From Datisca glomerata (taxonomy: Eukaryota > Streptophyta > Magnoliopsida > Cucurbitales > Datiscaceae), in the NCBI GenBank assembly GCA_003255025.1, contig QANY01012059.1, positions 372,001-436,000 on the forward strand: 64,000 nt of DNA. Direction: 5' to 3'. Below are positions 32,192 through 44,100 of the stretch, piece after piece. The translations under genes and the position numbers were made by a program. The notes below the pieces were generated by a model, which saw only the letters and a list, made by a program, of their open reading frames with translations, searched no databases and was not told the origin of the DNA. How positions within the stretch are numbered: position 1 is the first letter of the stretch; each line of letters starts with the position of its first letter.

Positions 32192-34972
32192 ATCTCCCAC
32201 TTGGACTAAAGTAGGTCTGTACAATCTTGTATCTCCATGCCCTCCATATGACCATCAAAGACTTTACTATTTAAAGTCTTCGTTAACGGATCTGTCATGC
32301 TGTTGACCATCGATATGTGTGTTACTACAATATCGAAATGCTGAACAATCTCTTTAATCATGTGATATTTAGGCTCTATGTGTTTGGATCTTTTGTGGCT
32401 CCTTGGTTCCTTTGAATTCTCTACAGCACCACTGTTATCGCAATAAAGTGTCATGGACTTTTCAGTTTCTAGAACAACTTTAGAGTCTTCAAGAACTTTC
32501 TAAGCCATACAACCTCCTTTGCAGCTTCACAAGATGTCATATACTCAACTTCCATGGTATAATCAGCAATGCAAGATTTCTTGATAATTCTCAATACAAC
32601 TGCTCGACCATTCAGGATGAACACCAATCCTAAAGTGGACCTCCTAGAATCCTTTTTTGCTTGGAAATCAGAATTAGTATACCCCGTCATATTCAGGTCA
32701 GTACCTGAATACAAAAGCATGTAGTTGTTCATTCTCCTAAGATATTTAAGGATATGCTTGACGTCATTCCAATGCTTGAGTCTAGGATTAGATTGGAAAT
32801 GACTCACCACACCCACCGCATAGTAAATGTATGGCCTAGTGCAAAGCATCATATACATGAGACTTCCTACGTTTGAGGCATAGAGAATCTTTCTCATGTC
32901 TTCCTCTTTTTGAGGAGTTTTGAGAGACTGCTCCTTGGAGAGGCTGACTCCATGCCTGAAAAGAAGATATCCCTTCTTGGAGTCTTGCATACTGAAACGA
33001 TCCATCACCTTATCAATATAAGATGCTTGACACAGTGCCAATTGTCTGTTCTTCCGATTCTGAAAGATCTAAATACCTAGGACGAAGAAAACTTCTCCAA
33101 GATCCTTCATATCAAATTGTTTTTCAAGCCAAATCTTGACATAAGATAATTTTCCTACATCATTCCCAATTAGCAGAATATCGTCCATGTACAAAAGTAG
33201 AAAAACCACCATCTCTTCGTGTATCAGCTTATATACATAGGGTTTGTCCACTAACTAATCAAAACTGAAGTTCTTGACAGTTTCGTTGAATATGATATTC
33301 ATGATCGGGATGCTTGCTTAAGTCCATAAATGGACTTCAGCAGTTCTCAAACCTTGCCCTCTTGGCTTTTCTCCATGAACCCATCTGGTTGAGTCATATA
33401 AATGCGCTCTTCAAGATTGCCATTCAGAAAAGGCAGTTTGACATCCATCTGTCAGATTTCATAATCGAGAGTAGTGGCAATGAACATGAGGATTCAAATG
33501 AATTTAAGCATGGCCACTAGTGAGAATGTATGCTCATAGTCAATACCTTCCTTTTCGGTATAGTGCTTGAATACTATCCTAGCTTTGAATGTCTCCACAT
33601 TCACATCCGGACCTCTATTTTTCTTATAAATCTATTTATACCCTACAAGTTTTACCCCTTCAAGAGGATCTTCAAGTTTTCAGACTCCGTTCGAGTACAT
33701 CAATTATATCTCAACCTTTATAGCTTCTTGCCATAGAATTCTTTCAGGACCAACCATGGCCTGTGAGTAGGAGACATGTTCATCATGATTCTTATCTGAA
33801 ACTGCTATTAAGGCATCTCCATAAGACATGTACATGTCAGGCTATCTAACAACCCTCCCACTACATCGAGGCTCCATAGGCTCTCGTCCTGGTGTGATTA
33901 TTCCACTATTAAATCAGAAACAGTTCCTGATTGGGGAGTCACTTCCTCCCACTTAGTAATTCTTCTAGCATAAAAATGCTTCTAGGCTTCACATTTCTTA
34001 TGTAGTCCTCTTCAAGAAAACGTGCATTGGTGCTCACAAATGTTATCTTGTCAGTTGGACTATAAAGATGTATCTCTTTGTTCCCATATCCTACAAATAG
34101 GCATAATTAGATCGACTGGCCAACTTGCATATCTTCAGTTTCGGAACATGTGCTGAGCATTCCCATATTTTAGGTGGTTTACGGATGACTTTCGTCCATT
34201 CCATCTTTCATATGGTGTACTAGGCACCGTCTTTGATGGAACTTGGTTCAAAATGTATACTGTTGTTTCCAATGCATATCCTCAGAACGAATCTGGGAGG
34301 GATGAGTAACTCATCATGGATCTAACCATATCTAAAAAAGTTCAATTCCTTCTATCTGACACACCATTTTGTTCTGAAGTGTTAGGTGTTGTAAGTTGAG
34401 AAAGAATACCTTATTTCTTAAGAAAGTCTTTGAACTCTCCTAGCAAGTACTCCCCACCACGATCAGATCGTAGCATTTTGATTCATTTCACTGTAGCCTT
34501 GTTCTACTCTTTGAATTTTTCAAAGGTTTCATACTTTTGGTGCATTAGATAAACATGTCCAAAACATGTTCTATCTCATTCAGATAATTAACAATCAGCA
34601 TCATATGTTCTTTAACAGGAGTTTCAGGTTTCATCCTGCTGTTCATGAAGTTTCTCACAACTGCCTGTTTGTCTTGATGATCCTAATCTCCGAATATTTT
34701 GGTGATGTTTAATATCATATCAGCAACAATTTTCATGTTCTGATGCTGTTGTTACAATACATTGCTAATAGAAGGCAAGCTGTAACATCTTACGATCTCA
34801 TCAAAACACAGCCAAGAAGCATAAGCATCATTTTTCTATTGAGTCGATTCAGCAATAGGTTCAAGGGGACAATGGGTGGTGAACACGAACTTGTATTTTT
34901 TTACCGTCAGCACGATATCAAGATTACGTTTCTAATCCACGTAATTTTCACTAGTAAGTTTATTCGCGTTTA
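32192..34972 (-). pseudogene. Copia element 1 polyprotein (deleted)
   Basis: The RNase H tail at 32206-32454 reads TLYCDNSGAVENSKEPRSHK. The RT/RNase H part is open at 32469-33041 (LKHWNDVKHILKYLRR, a SRRSTLGLVF segment). The RT catalytic box is LLLYMDDILLIGND at 33069-33251, YMDD instead of the usual YVDD. The integrase core and C-end (DRGGEYLLGEFKDFL near 34460-34420, ETTVYILNQVPSK near 34270) lie upstream. At about 34565 the integrase reading changes directly to the gag segment VKEHMMLIVNYLNEI, so protease, zinc knuckle, GAG-pre-integrase and the first integrase Asp are deleted. The gag start (NANKLTSENYVDQKRNLDIV) is near 34970. It cannot produce a working element. Confidence 0.85.
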
Positions 34973-35240
34973 AGATAGTTGAGAGTGGGGATAACAACAT
35001 GATTATTAAAAAAATAAATAAAGTCGTGTAAATGAATACTCATTCATTTAGGAAAGTATGATGCATGATGCAAATACATAAATATTTAAAATCTAATAAA
35101 AACATTTCTTCCATGATGTTACGATCAACAACGATAGCTTGTCTCATCTAAAGACAACGTCCAAGCTACCTCCTATCGCATCGAGACTCCTCTTGTTTGG
35201 TTAACGCTTCTCAAAATGTCACTCCATCAAACTTAATCAA

Positions 35241-35870
35241 TCACCAATGATTTTGGTCACCTTAGCCCTATTGACTAGCTCCTATTAGAGATTCTAATGT
35301 ACTTTTTTCTAAGTGTTTAATCAATGCATTGGTTTTAAAAGTTGCTATGAACTAACAGTCCATCTAGGGACGGTCCTGCCTCACCACTTCTTTTATAAGT
35401 TTTAACTTCTCAAGCAACCCGATGACTCAAAGTGACACGATTCTCAATTTCTCCCACTAAAGAAATAACAGCTAGGGTGGCTCTAAACCATTCCTCGTGC
35501 CACGATAAAGTTTGTGTTGTGGACCTTTAGAACGTGTCAACGTAAACGACCATATATCACCAATGATTTTGGTCACCTTAGCCCTATTGACTAGCTCCTA
35601 TTAGAGATTCTAATGTACTTTGTTCTAAGTGTTTAATCAATGCATTGGTTTTAAAAGTTGCTATGAACTAACAGTCCGTCTAGGGACGGTCCTCCCTCAC
35701 CACTTCTTTTATAAGTTTTAACTTCTCAAGCAACCCGATGACTCAAAGTGACACGATTCTCAAGTTTCTCCCACTAAAGAAATAACAGCTAGGGTGGCTC
35801 TAAACCATTTCTCGTGCCACGATAAAGTTTGTGTTGTGGACCTTTAGAACGTGTCAACGTAAACGACCAT
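35241..35870. repeat. 316-bp tandem duplication in copia leader
   Basis: Two nearly identical units start at 35241 and 35557 with TCACCAATGATTTTGGTCAC and both run to AAACGACCAT. I count only a handful of differences (for example TTTTTT/TTTGTT, CCATC/CCGTC, one extra G). The sister copia element at 45180-45490 has this segment once, in more diverged form, so it was duplicated in element 1. Confidence 0.95.
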
Positions 35871-36515
35871 CACACTTAATTTTTGGAAAAAATGGATTTT
35901 TCTTTGCTTTTTAAAGAAAATATAAATTTTTATAAGTTTGAATAAAACAAGTTTTGAAGATTAAAAACTTTTATAAAATTTAAATCACAATTTAAAATTT
36001 ATAACATTTATAAAATTCACATTATATTTAAATTATATCCCATTATAAATTTAAACTACAATAACGCATGTACATGCTACATGGCATCTTGATATTGGCA
36101 CATCCCTATTTCTATATGGCATGTTATATGCTAATATAAGATTAATAGTAAATCATCCATTCAAAATTAACCTCTCTATGACTCATGTCAAATTAGAACC
36201 CATAAAAAGAATAATAAATAAATTACAACAATTGAAATACTAATCTTCATGACATCTATAATCTTCTCCTTCTCTTTCAGAAAGTCCCACCAGTTCGTAA
36301 CTCTTTACAAAAGTCTAGTCCCATTTTTAAAATTCAAATTTTATTTTTAAATTTAATTTTCCAACAATTTTTACTTTTATAAATAATTATCAAGTAAATT
36401 AATCAATTTAATTTATTTTTAAAAAAATTTATAAAATAAATTCTAATTAATAAGTGTTAAAAATTACTGAATTAAATAAAATTAATTTTTAGGGATTGGA
36501 TTGGGAAAAACTATA

Positions 36516-36705
36516 AGGTCTTCTAAAACCCAAAGTTTCTAAAACTTCAAAGTTTCCTAAACCCTAAAGTTACCAAAACCTCACGGTTTTTTAAACTCTG
36601 AAGTTTCAAAAAACTCAAGATTTCTTAAACCCTAAAGTTTTCAAAACCTCAAGGTTTCCTAAACCCTAAAATTTTTCAAAAACTCAAGGTTTCCTAAACC
36701 ATAAT
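36516..36705. repeat. Short tandem array with telomere-like CCTAAACCCTAAA motifs
   Basis: Units of about 16-17 bp alternate between forms such as TTTCCTAAACCCTAAAG and TTTTCAAAACCTCAAGG. The sister element has only a short remnant at the matching place (46045-46090). It lies in the leader between primer binding site and gag. Confidence 0.8.
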
Positions 36706-37094
36706 TAGGAAACCTACAGCAGCGAGCGACAATAGCAAGTAGTGGTGTGGGGAAGTAGGCGATAGCGCGGCATTGCGGCAAGCAGAGGTGATGAATGATG
36801 GTGATAGTGGCGATGACAGCGACGAAATGTGACTTTTCTTGTGATGACAGATTTACATGGAATTTAAAGATACAATTTTTGCAAAAATTAAGTTGCATCA
36901 AATCCTATGCCTCAATTTCGGCGTACAACAATTCTAAAATTGAAAATAAACACCTACATCCAATCAATCAAGATCCATTCATAAAGCACATTCAAACATG
37001 CTTTGAATCTACCATACACAAAATATATGCCAATTTCACAACATCCATTGATACAAACTTATAATTACTAAATATGCACAATCAAGAACCCAAT

Positions 37095-37106
37095 GCTCTC
37101 ATACCA
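37095..37106 (-). other. Primer binding site of copia element 1
   Basis: The minus strand reads TGGTATGAGAGC two bases after the LTR end. This matches the 3' end of initiator methionine tRNA used by most plant copia elements (TGGTATCAGAGC) except at one position. Confidence 0.8.
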
Positions 37107-37108
37107 AT

Positions 37109-38273
37109 TGTTGGATCGAGTTTTAAAAATTTGAGGAAAAACAATGAACCACGAACGGTTCATGGACGAAAAATAAAATTTTTTTGACATCAACTATTTA
37201 ATCATATTAAATATAAAATATTTTATGATCATGCATATTTAGATTGACGTATTTAGAAGGGTGGGAAATAATATTATACATTTCTTGTATCGAAGATGTT
37301 CTGACTTTGTTGAATCTTATTAATTGTCTTGCGTTTTCCATGCTTCGTACAACTTGAATCAATCTTCTTGCCAACAACCACTCGTAGGATTCAGAAGTAT
37401 ATCTCAATAGGACGTCGTCAAGAATTGAATGTGGGCTCTCAAAATAACAGAAGAAAAAAATGTTCTCTTCTTCTTCTAGATTTCGACGGCAATAGGGAGG
37501 GAAGAGAGAAACTGTTTTCTTTGCTATGTGTAATCACACACTGTGATTAGGGTTGTGTCAACACACTTAGGAAGACAACCCTAATGCCATCCATTTTATA
37601 AAGATTACCTGGCCAGATTTTTTTATTCACACACCCATCAATATAGCATAAGATGATATTGTTGCATTTTGCAATCTCACCACGGATTCCATATTCGTGA
37701 ATTACGTAACTCTAACATAGTTGAATCACAATCCTAATAGCTGAGGTATTGTCCTGAAATTCAAACTCACTCCTTTAGCATATCAAAGACCTCAAGTAAC
37801 TAAGTCAAGTTTCGTATTCAACTCTAGATTAATGTAATCATGAAAATACTTTTAAGGTGTAAACAATTAGATTTAGAGCTAGATAAACAACTTTGCTCCA
37901 ACTAATTTGTTACTAGTATATTCAACATGTTTCATAACTTGTCTAGGTCAACCGTTAGAGTCTCCACTGTGATGCCCCAAGACCGGCATCCTTTGGTTCA
38001 ACTTAACAGTCGTAATCAGACTCGAATGCCCAGTCGATCCTAAGACTACGAATAACATTTAAAACTATTTCAGAAGAGTTTGTCTGGAAGGCCCTTAGTC
38101 TTTACTCTTCTTACCTTGAGAATAGTTCTAGAATTTGAATAAATTATAAACACACTTTAGTTAATAGAAACAATTTCATTCATTCATTAAATACAGTAAT
38201 GCATAATGTTTGAGAAATAACTAAAAACTCATAAGTGGTTATTACACCATACTTTATGGACATAATTCCAACA
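37109..38273 (-). repeat. Right (5') LTR of copia element 1, internally deleted
   Basis: It starts TGTTGGATCG and ends CATAATTCCAACA. Compared with the left LTR about 640 bp are missing: the sequence passes from TTTTATAAAGATT to ACCTGGCCAGATTT near 37600-37617. The rest aligns closely. Confidence 0.9.
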
Positions 38274-39763
38274 CGACATTGTGAGTTCTTCTGATGAGGT
38301 GTCCTCCGTAAGTATAAAAGTTCATTCCTTTGGTAAGTCTTTTTTTCTCCATTTCTTGTGAAATTTTCTTTTCATTGGCTATCATTTTTCTTTTGCTCTG
38401 TTCAAGCTTCAGTAGAGGGACATAGCTCTTCCAGAGGAGTTAGTGATGCCTTCGACATGCTTTTATGTCAGAAGGGAGGGGGTGGTGCAGGGGCATCATC
38501 CTCCAGGAAACGACTTCCATTGTTGAGGGTGCCGAGGAAGTCTTTGCCTTCCTTTTTTATTATATCATTTTTACTAACTTTCCCTTTTTTCATATTTTTC
38601 TAAGATTGTGAAGACGAGGCAGTTTCCAATCCTCGTACACCAAACATCGCTGTTGATGAGTCTAGTCCGGTCCCTGAGGGTGTCTCGTAGCCACTTCTTG
38701 AGGTTGAGGCTTTTCAAGACGTGACTATCATTTATGTAGTCTCTCATGCATGTCCCCTCTCTTTTTTTGCTTAATCCTAGTTTGGTACTAACATTCTCTT
38801 TACTTCCAGGATTTCATCATGCCTCATCTTACTTGTAGGCAACCCCTTATTGATGAAGCCAGAGGGGCGAATGCTGCCACAAGCCGCCTTACCATGGCGG
38901 CGACTACTCCAACCCTTACAGTCTTAATGCCTTTGCCACCATGCCCCTGAGTCTTGAGGATAACATGGAGGTGAACACATCTTCTTCTTACTTTCCATGG
39001 TCTTACTTGCTTCAGTGCTTCTAATTAGTTATTTTCTTTTTGATAGGGAAACCCCCACGCTGGAGGCTCGACTATTGTCCATGTCCCTTAACATGTTTAG
39101 CTCAACTATTGTGACTCTGCTTCTCGAGCAAGGAGAGTAATCTATACGCATGGTGTCTGAGGCGGCGAGAGGAAAAATGGCCATGAAGAAGGCGTGAGAG
39201 AGCAATAAGGCTCACCAAGAGTCATCTCAGGATTCCATGAGTGCTTCCGATGATCGCTCCAGTCTGCCTTCGACCATTGCGGGCGAGTCTAATGGAGACA
39301 GTTTAGTGGCCAACAACGGCCATTACTCATTCTTTAGTATAGACACCTTAATACTCACATTGTCGGGGGTCCTGGAGGTGTTCTACGTTGTGGCTTTTGA
39401 TAGGGACGTGCTACCCTACTTCTAGAGAGTAGCACAGGCGCATCCTGATGCTGGCTGTGATAAACTGTTGGGGACTTACTAGACTCGCCGTTCGTGCCTC
39501 TAGATACTAGGTGAGATCCTGTACTTGAAGGATCACTTAGTTTTTGAGGAAGTGGACCGGAGGTTTCTTGCCTACATGCTGAGTAGTTGGCGCGAGCTGA
39601 ACCATTGTGGGTTGAGGTTTGATTGGGTGTGCCCCTACATCCACACATGCAGAATACTGCAACGGTGGCTACTGAGGCACCAAGTGACTATCGCCCTAGA
39701 ACGTCAGTCGAGCATGCCTGCTTCTTCGAGTAAAGTGATTCTGGACTTGCTCGAAGGGCCTTG
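38274..39763 (+). pseudogene. Plant mobile domain (PMD) gene, 3' part
   Basis: This continues the gene after the copia insertion. Short exons with good splice signals alternate with introns: an exon near 38274-38310 (SSSDEVSS), an intron from GTAAGTATAA to GCTTCAG at about 38411, then VEGHSSSRGVSDAFDMLL and further exons beginning after CTTCCAG at 38811 (DFIMPHLTCRQPLIDEARG) and after TTGATAG at 39048. The last part is open at 39525-39763 (LKDHLVFEEVDRRFLAYMLS.. to LLEGP) and ends in TGA. It has the acidic, Ser-rich, poorly conserved character of the C-terminal region in this gene type. Stops in several exons show it is dead. Confidence 0.6.
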
Positions 39764-40199
39764 ACTTCTTGTATCTTTTCTTTTGTATTTTTCTGTTTTG
39801 AACTTAGACAAATTCCTTGTATCATGTATCCTGCAATTGTAATACACAAGGAAATGCTTAGTGACTTATACTTTATCTATTGAATGCATGTTTTACGTTT
39901 ATTCCTACTTTGCACTTTTGTTATGCTTTCATTAACACACATTTTTGACACTTTTATCCTTTTAGTGCAACCATACTTTGCTATAGTAAGCAAAATGAAA
40001 ATGACAAGTAATTTATGCATTCTAAATATGCCACAGTGGTTCCATTCCCGCCTTAGTCCAAAGGCGGAACGCCTACCAACTGAATTTTTTAATGTTCAGT
40101 GAAGTCTTTTAATAGTTTGAGCTGTAACGACCAAGTTTTATTTTTGGAAAGAATTCGCAACAACGGCTAAGTTCCGCCCTAATGCCATGTAGGTTTAGT
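39764..40199. other. 3' flank of the PMD pseudogene
   Basis: T-rich sequence with no recognisable coding content. The short open frame at 39884-40102 is hydrophobic by base composition and not supported. Near 40022-40080 a CCGCCTTAGTC/GGCGGAACGCC patch recalls the motif upstream of the PMD gene. Confidence 0.4.
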
Positions 40200-41157
40200 A
40201 ATTTTTGGAAAAAATTAATTTGAATATTAAATTTACTCCTCACTAATTTAGATGACAACTATCATATATGAGTTCGGGAAGTGTACCTTGGTCCAAAATA
40301 TATTTTTGGTTCAACTGATGTTGTTTCTCTTTCCTGTCCTCATTAGCTACTCTTGAGATCAAATGGACCCACATTAATAATGCTATGAGATTCAAATACG
40401 TAGCTAATTTATATTCATAAATTTCTGATCTATTTAATCTCGACATCGTACGACTCCATTCTAGGTCCGATGCTGAATTAACTACAGATTCATGCGCGCT
40501 GCATTTTTTGCTAGTGCAAATAAACATATATATGCTAGGGTCCACAAAATATTTTACGTTGTTACCCTTCGTGAATATCAGTAACAAGAGCGAGATATAA
40601 AATTATCATTTTACCACTCTAGTTATTATTTTCTTAATTTCTTCATTAACTGTGAATAAAAATGACATATCAGTGAAGTGTCTCCGACACTTTACAATGT
40701 CTTATTGAATGACTCATATCATCGAGTACCAGACTAGATTTATTTATTCATGCACCTATCAATAAAGCATAAGGTGATATTGTTGCTATTGCAATATACC
40801 GCAAATTTCATATCTGTGAATCACGCAGCTCCAACATAGTTGAATCACAATCCCAACAACTGATGTATTGTCTGAAAATTCAAACTCACTCATTTGACGT
40901 ATCAAAGATCACAAACAACTAAGTCAAGTTTCGTATTCACCTCAGGATTAATGTAATCATGAAAATACTCTTAAGGTGTAACAATTAGATTCAGAACTAG
41001 ATAAACGACTTTGTTCTAAACGAATTTATTACTGGTCTATTCAACAGGGTCCATAACATGTCTAGATCAACTGTTAGAGTCTCCACTCCCATGCTCCAAG
41101 ACCGGCATCCTTTGTTTCAACCTAACAGTCGTAATCGGACTCGATTGCCCAGTCGAT
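40200..41157 (-). repeat. Truncated left (3') LTR of copia element 2
   Basis: It aligns with the middle of the LTR at 30382-32191, from the AATTAATTTGAA stretch to CCAGTCGATC. About 650 bp at the outer end and about 230 bp at the inner end, together with the polypurine tract, are missing. Confidence 0.85.
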
Positions 41158-44100
41158 CTATATGTGTGTTATTACAACATCTCTAGGCTAAACAATCTAT
41201 CTGATGAGGTGATACTTACACTCTATGTGTTTAGATATTTTATGGCTACTCAGTTCTTTCAAGTTTGCTACAACCCCACTATAATCAAAATAAAGTTTCG
41301 TGGGCTTGTCAGCATCTGGAATGACTTTCAGAGTTTTCAGGAACTTTCTAAGCCATACAACCTCATTTACAGCTTCACAAGCTGCCATACACTCTGCTTT
41401 CATGGTAGAGTTAGCAATGCAAGATTTCTTGATACTTCTCCATACTCTTGCTCCACCATTCAAGATGAACACCGATCCTAGAGTGGATCTCCTAGAATCC
41501 TTATCTGCTTGGCAATCATACTCGGTATAACCCGCCATATTCAAGTCAGTACATGAATACACAAGCATGTAGTTCCTCGTTCTCCTAAGATACTTGAGGA
41601 TAGAGTTGACGGTATTCCAATGCTTAAGTCCAGGATTAGATAGAAAATGACTAATCACGCCCACAACGTAGTAAATATCTTGCCTAGTACAGAACATCGC
41701 ATACATGAGGCTTCGTATGGCTGAGGCATATGGAATCTTTCTCGTGTCTTCCACTTCTAAAGGGAAAATATCCCTTCTTGGAGTCTTGCATACTGAAATG
41801 ATCCATCATCTTATCAATATAAGATGCTTGAGACAGTGTCAATTGTCTTCTCTTCCTATCTCAAAAGATCTGTATGTCTAAGACAAAGCCAGCTCCTCTA
41901 AGATCCCTCATATCAAATTGCTTTGCAAGCCAAATCTTGACATTAGATAATTTTTCTACATCATTTTGAATGAGTAGAATATCATCCACATACAAGACTA
42001 GAAAAACCATTTTTCCTTCGTGTATCAGCTTATATACACAGGGTTCGTCCACTAACTATTCAAAACCATAGTTCTTGACAGTTTCATCGCATACGATATT
42101 TCACAATCGGGACGCTTGCTTAAATCCATAAATAGACTTCAACAGTTCACAAATCTTACCCTCTTGATCTTTCTCTATGAACTTGTTTGGTTGAACCATA
42201 AAAATGCGCTTTTCAATATTGCCATTTAGAAAAGCAGTCTTGACGTCCATCTTCCAGATTTTATAATCGAAGGCAGCAGTAATGGACATGAGCATTCATA
42301 TGGACTTAAGCATAGCCACCAGCGAGAAGGTATCCTCATTGTCAATACCTTCTTTTTGGGTATAACCCTTACCTACTAGCCTAGCTTTGGATGTCTCCAC
42401 ATTCCCATCGAGACCTCTTTTTTTTTATAAATCCATTTACACCATACAAGTTTTACCCCTTTAGGGGGATCTACAAGCTTCCAGACACCGTTCGAGTACA
42501 TCGATTGTATCTCGATGTTCATGGTTTCTTGCCATAGATTTTCTTCAAGACTAGCCATAACCTGCGGTAGGAAACAAGTTTATCATGATCCTTATCTAAG
42601 GCTGCTGTTAAGACATCTTTATAAGACATGTATCTGTCAGGTTATCTCAACACCCTCCCACTACATCGAGGCTCTGACCCCTGTTTTGGTTCTTCTATTA
42701 TTGAATCGGGAACATGTCTTGATTGGGGAGTCAATTTCCTCCCACTCAATAATTCTTCTAGCACAAGTGTGCTTCTCGGCTTCACACTTCTAATATAGTC
42801 TTCTTTAGGAAAACGTGTATTCATGTTAACAAATATTTTCTTGTCGGTTGGAATATAAAAGACATATCTATCTGTTCCCTAGGAATACCCTACAAACATG
42901 AATAATTTTGATCAAATGGCTAACTAGCCTATCACCGATCTCAATACATGTGTTAGGCATCCCCATATCCTAAAGAGGCATATGGATGAATTTTATCCAC
43001 TCCATCTTTCATCTGGCATGCTAGGCACCGTCTTTGATGAAGCTTGGTTCAAAATGTATGCTTTTGTTTCCAAGGCATATCCCCAGAATGAATTTTGGAT
43101 GGATGAGTGACTCATCATGGATCTAACCATATCCATTAGAGTTTGATTTCTTCTCTCTGACACACCATTTTATTCTGAAGTGCCAAGTGTTGTAAGTTGA
43201 GAATGAATACCTTGTTCTTTATGAAGTTTTCGAACTCTTCTAGCAAGTACTCTCCAACATGACCTTATTGTAGTGTTTTGATTTGTTTCTCTAATGCATT
43301 TTCAACCATACCTTGTACTGTTTGAACTTTTCAAAGGCTTCAGACTTTTGGCTCATTAGATAAACATGTCCAAAACACGAGTAGTCATCAATGAAGGTTA
43401 CAAAATATTTGTAACCTTTCTTACTTGGATATTCAATGACCCATATATATCACTATGTACAATTTTAATGCATTGATTTTCTCTTTCACCCTTCGCTAAA
43501 AAGGGTCTCTTGGTCATTTTACCTTCTATGCAGGATTTTCATGTGGGTAGTGATCCTACACTTAAAGTTTGCAATGGACCTTCCTTTGTAAGTCTTTTAA
43601 TCATGTCTAGGCTATGATTGCAAAGACGTAAGTGCCACAAGTATGTTAGATTGATTGAGTCAGACTTCAACCTTTTACTATCTTTTTGTAAATCAATATA
43701 TAATTCAGTGTTACATATCATTGAAATTATTGGTTATACATAGATTATGTTATTTATCAAACGTGCTATGGTGATCAAGCAATTATTTCTAAAAATACCG
43801 ATATCATTATCAATGAAATTTAAAGACAATCCTTGTGCAATCAAACTAGCTACTGAAATAAATTTCTTCCAAAAAATTGGGATATAATAAACATCTAGTA
43901 AAACAAAAAAACTATTATCAAATGATAATTTAATAGTTTCAACTGATATAGCCGATACCAGTGCTCCATTTTCTCAACGGAAGTTGAACTCGTCCTCGTC
44001 AAGCCTTCGGTTTTCGTGAACCCCTGCAGGGAACAACATATATGGTTAGTGGTTGGAAAGTCTACAATCCACGATAAAGTAGAGTCACCCAAATAACATG

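Larger units (their letters stand above)
30382..38273 (-). mobile_element. Nearly complete Ty1/copia element in the PMD gene
   Basis: Both LTRs are present with TGTTGGATCG at the left and CCAACA at the right, a polypurine tract (GTGGGAGAT on the minus strand, next to 32191), and an initiator-Met-type primer binding site at 37095-37106. The flanking 5 bp are CAACA on the left and CGACA on the right, a target duplication with one mismatch. The host PMD sequence continues on the far side. The total is 7892 bp. The inside has lost the part of the polyprotein between gag and the integrase core, and its leader carries two tandem expansions. Confidence 0.9.
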
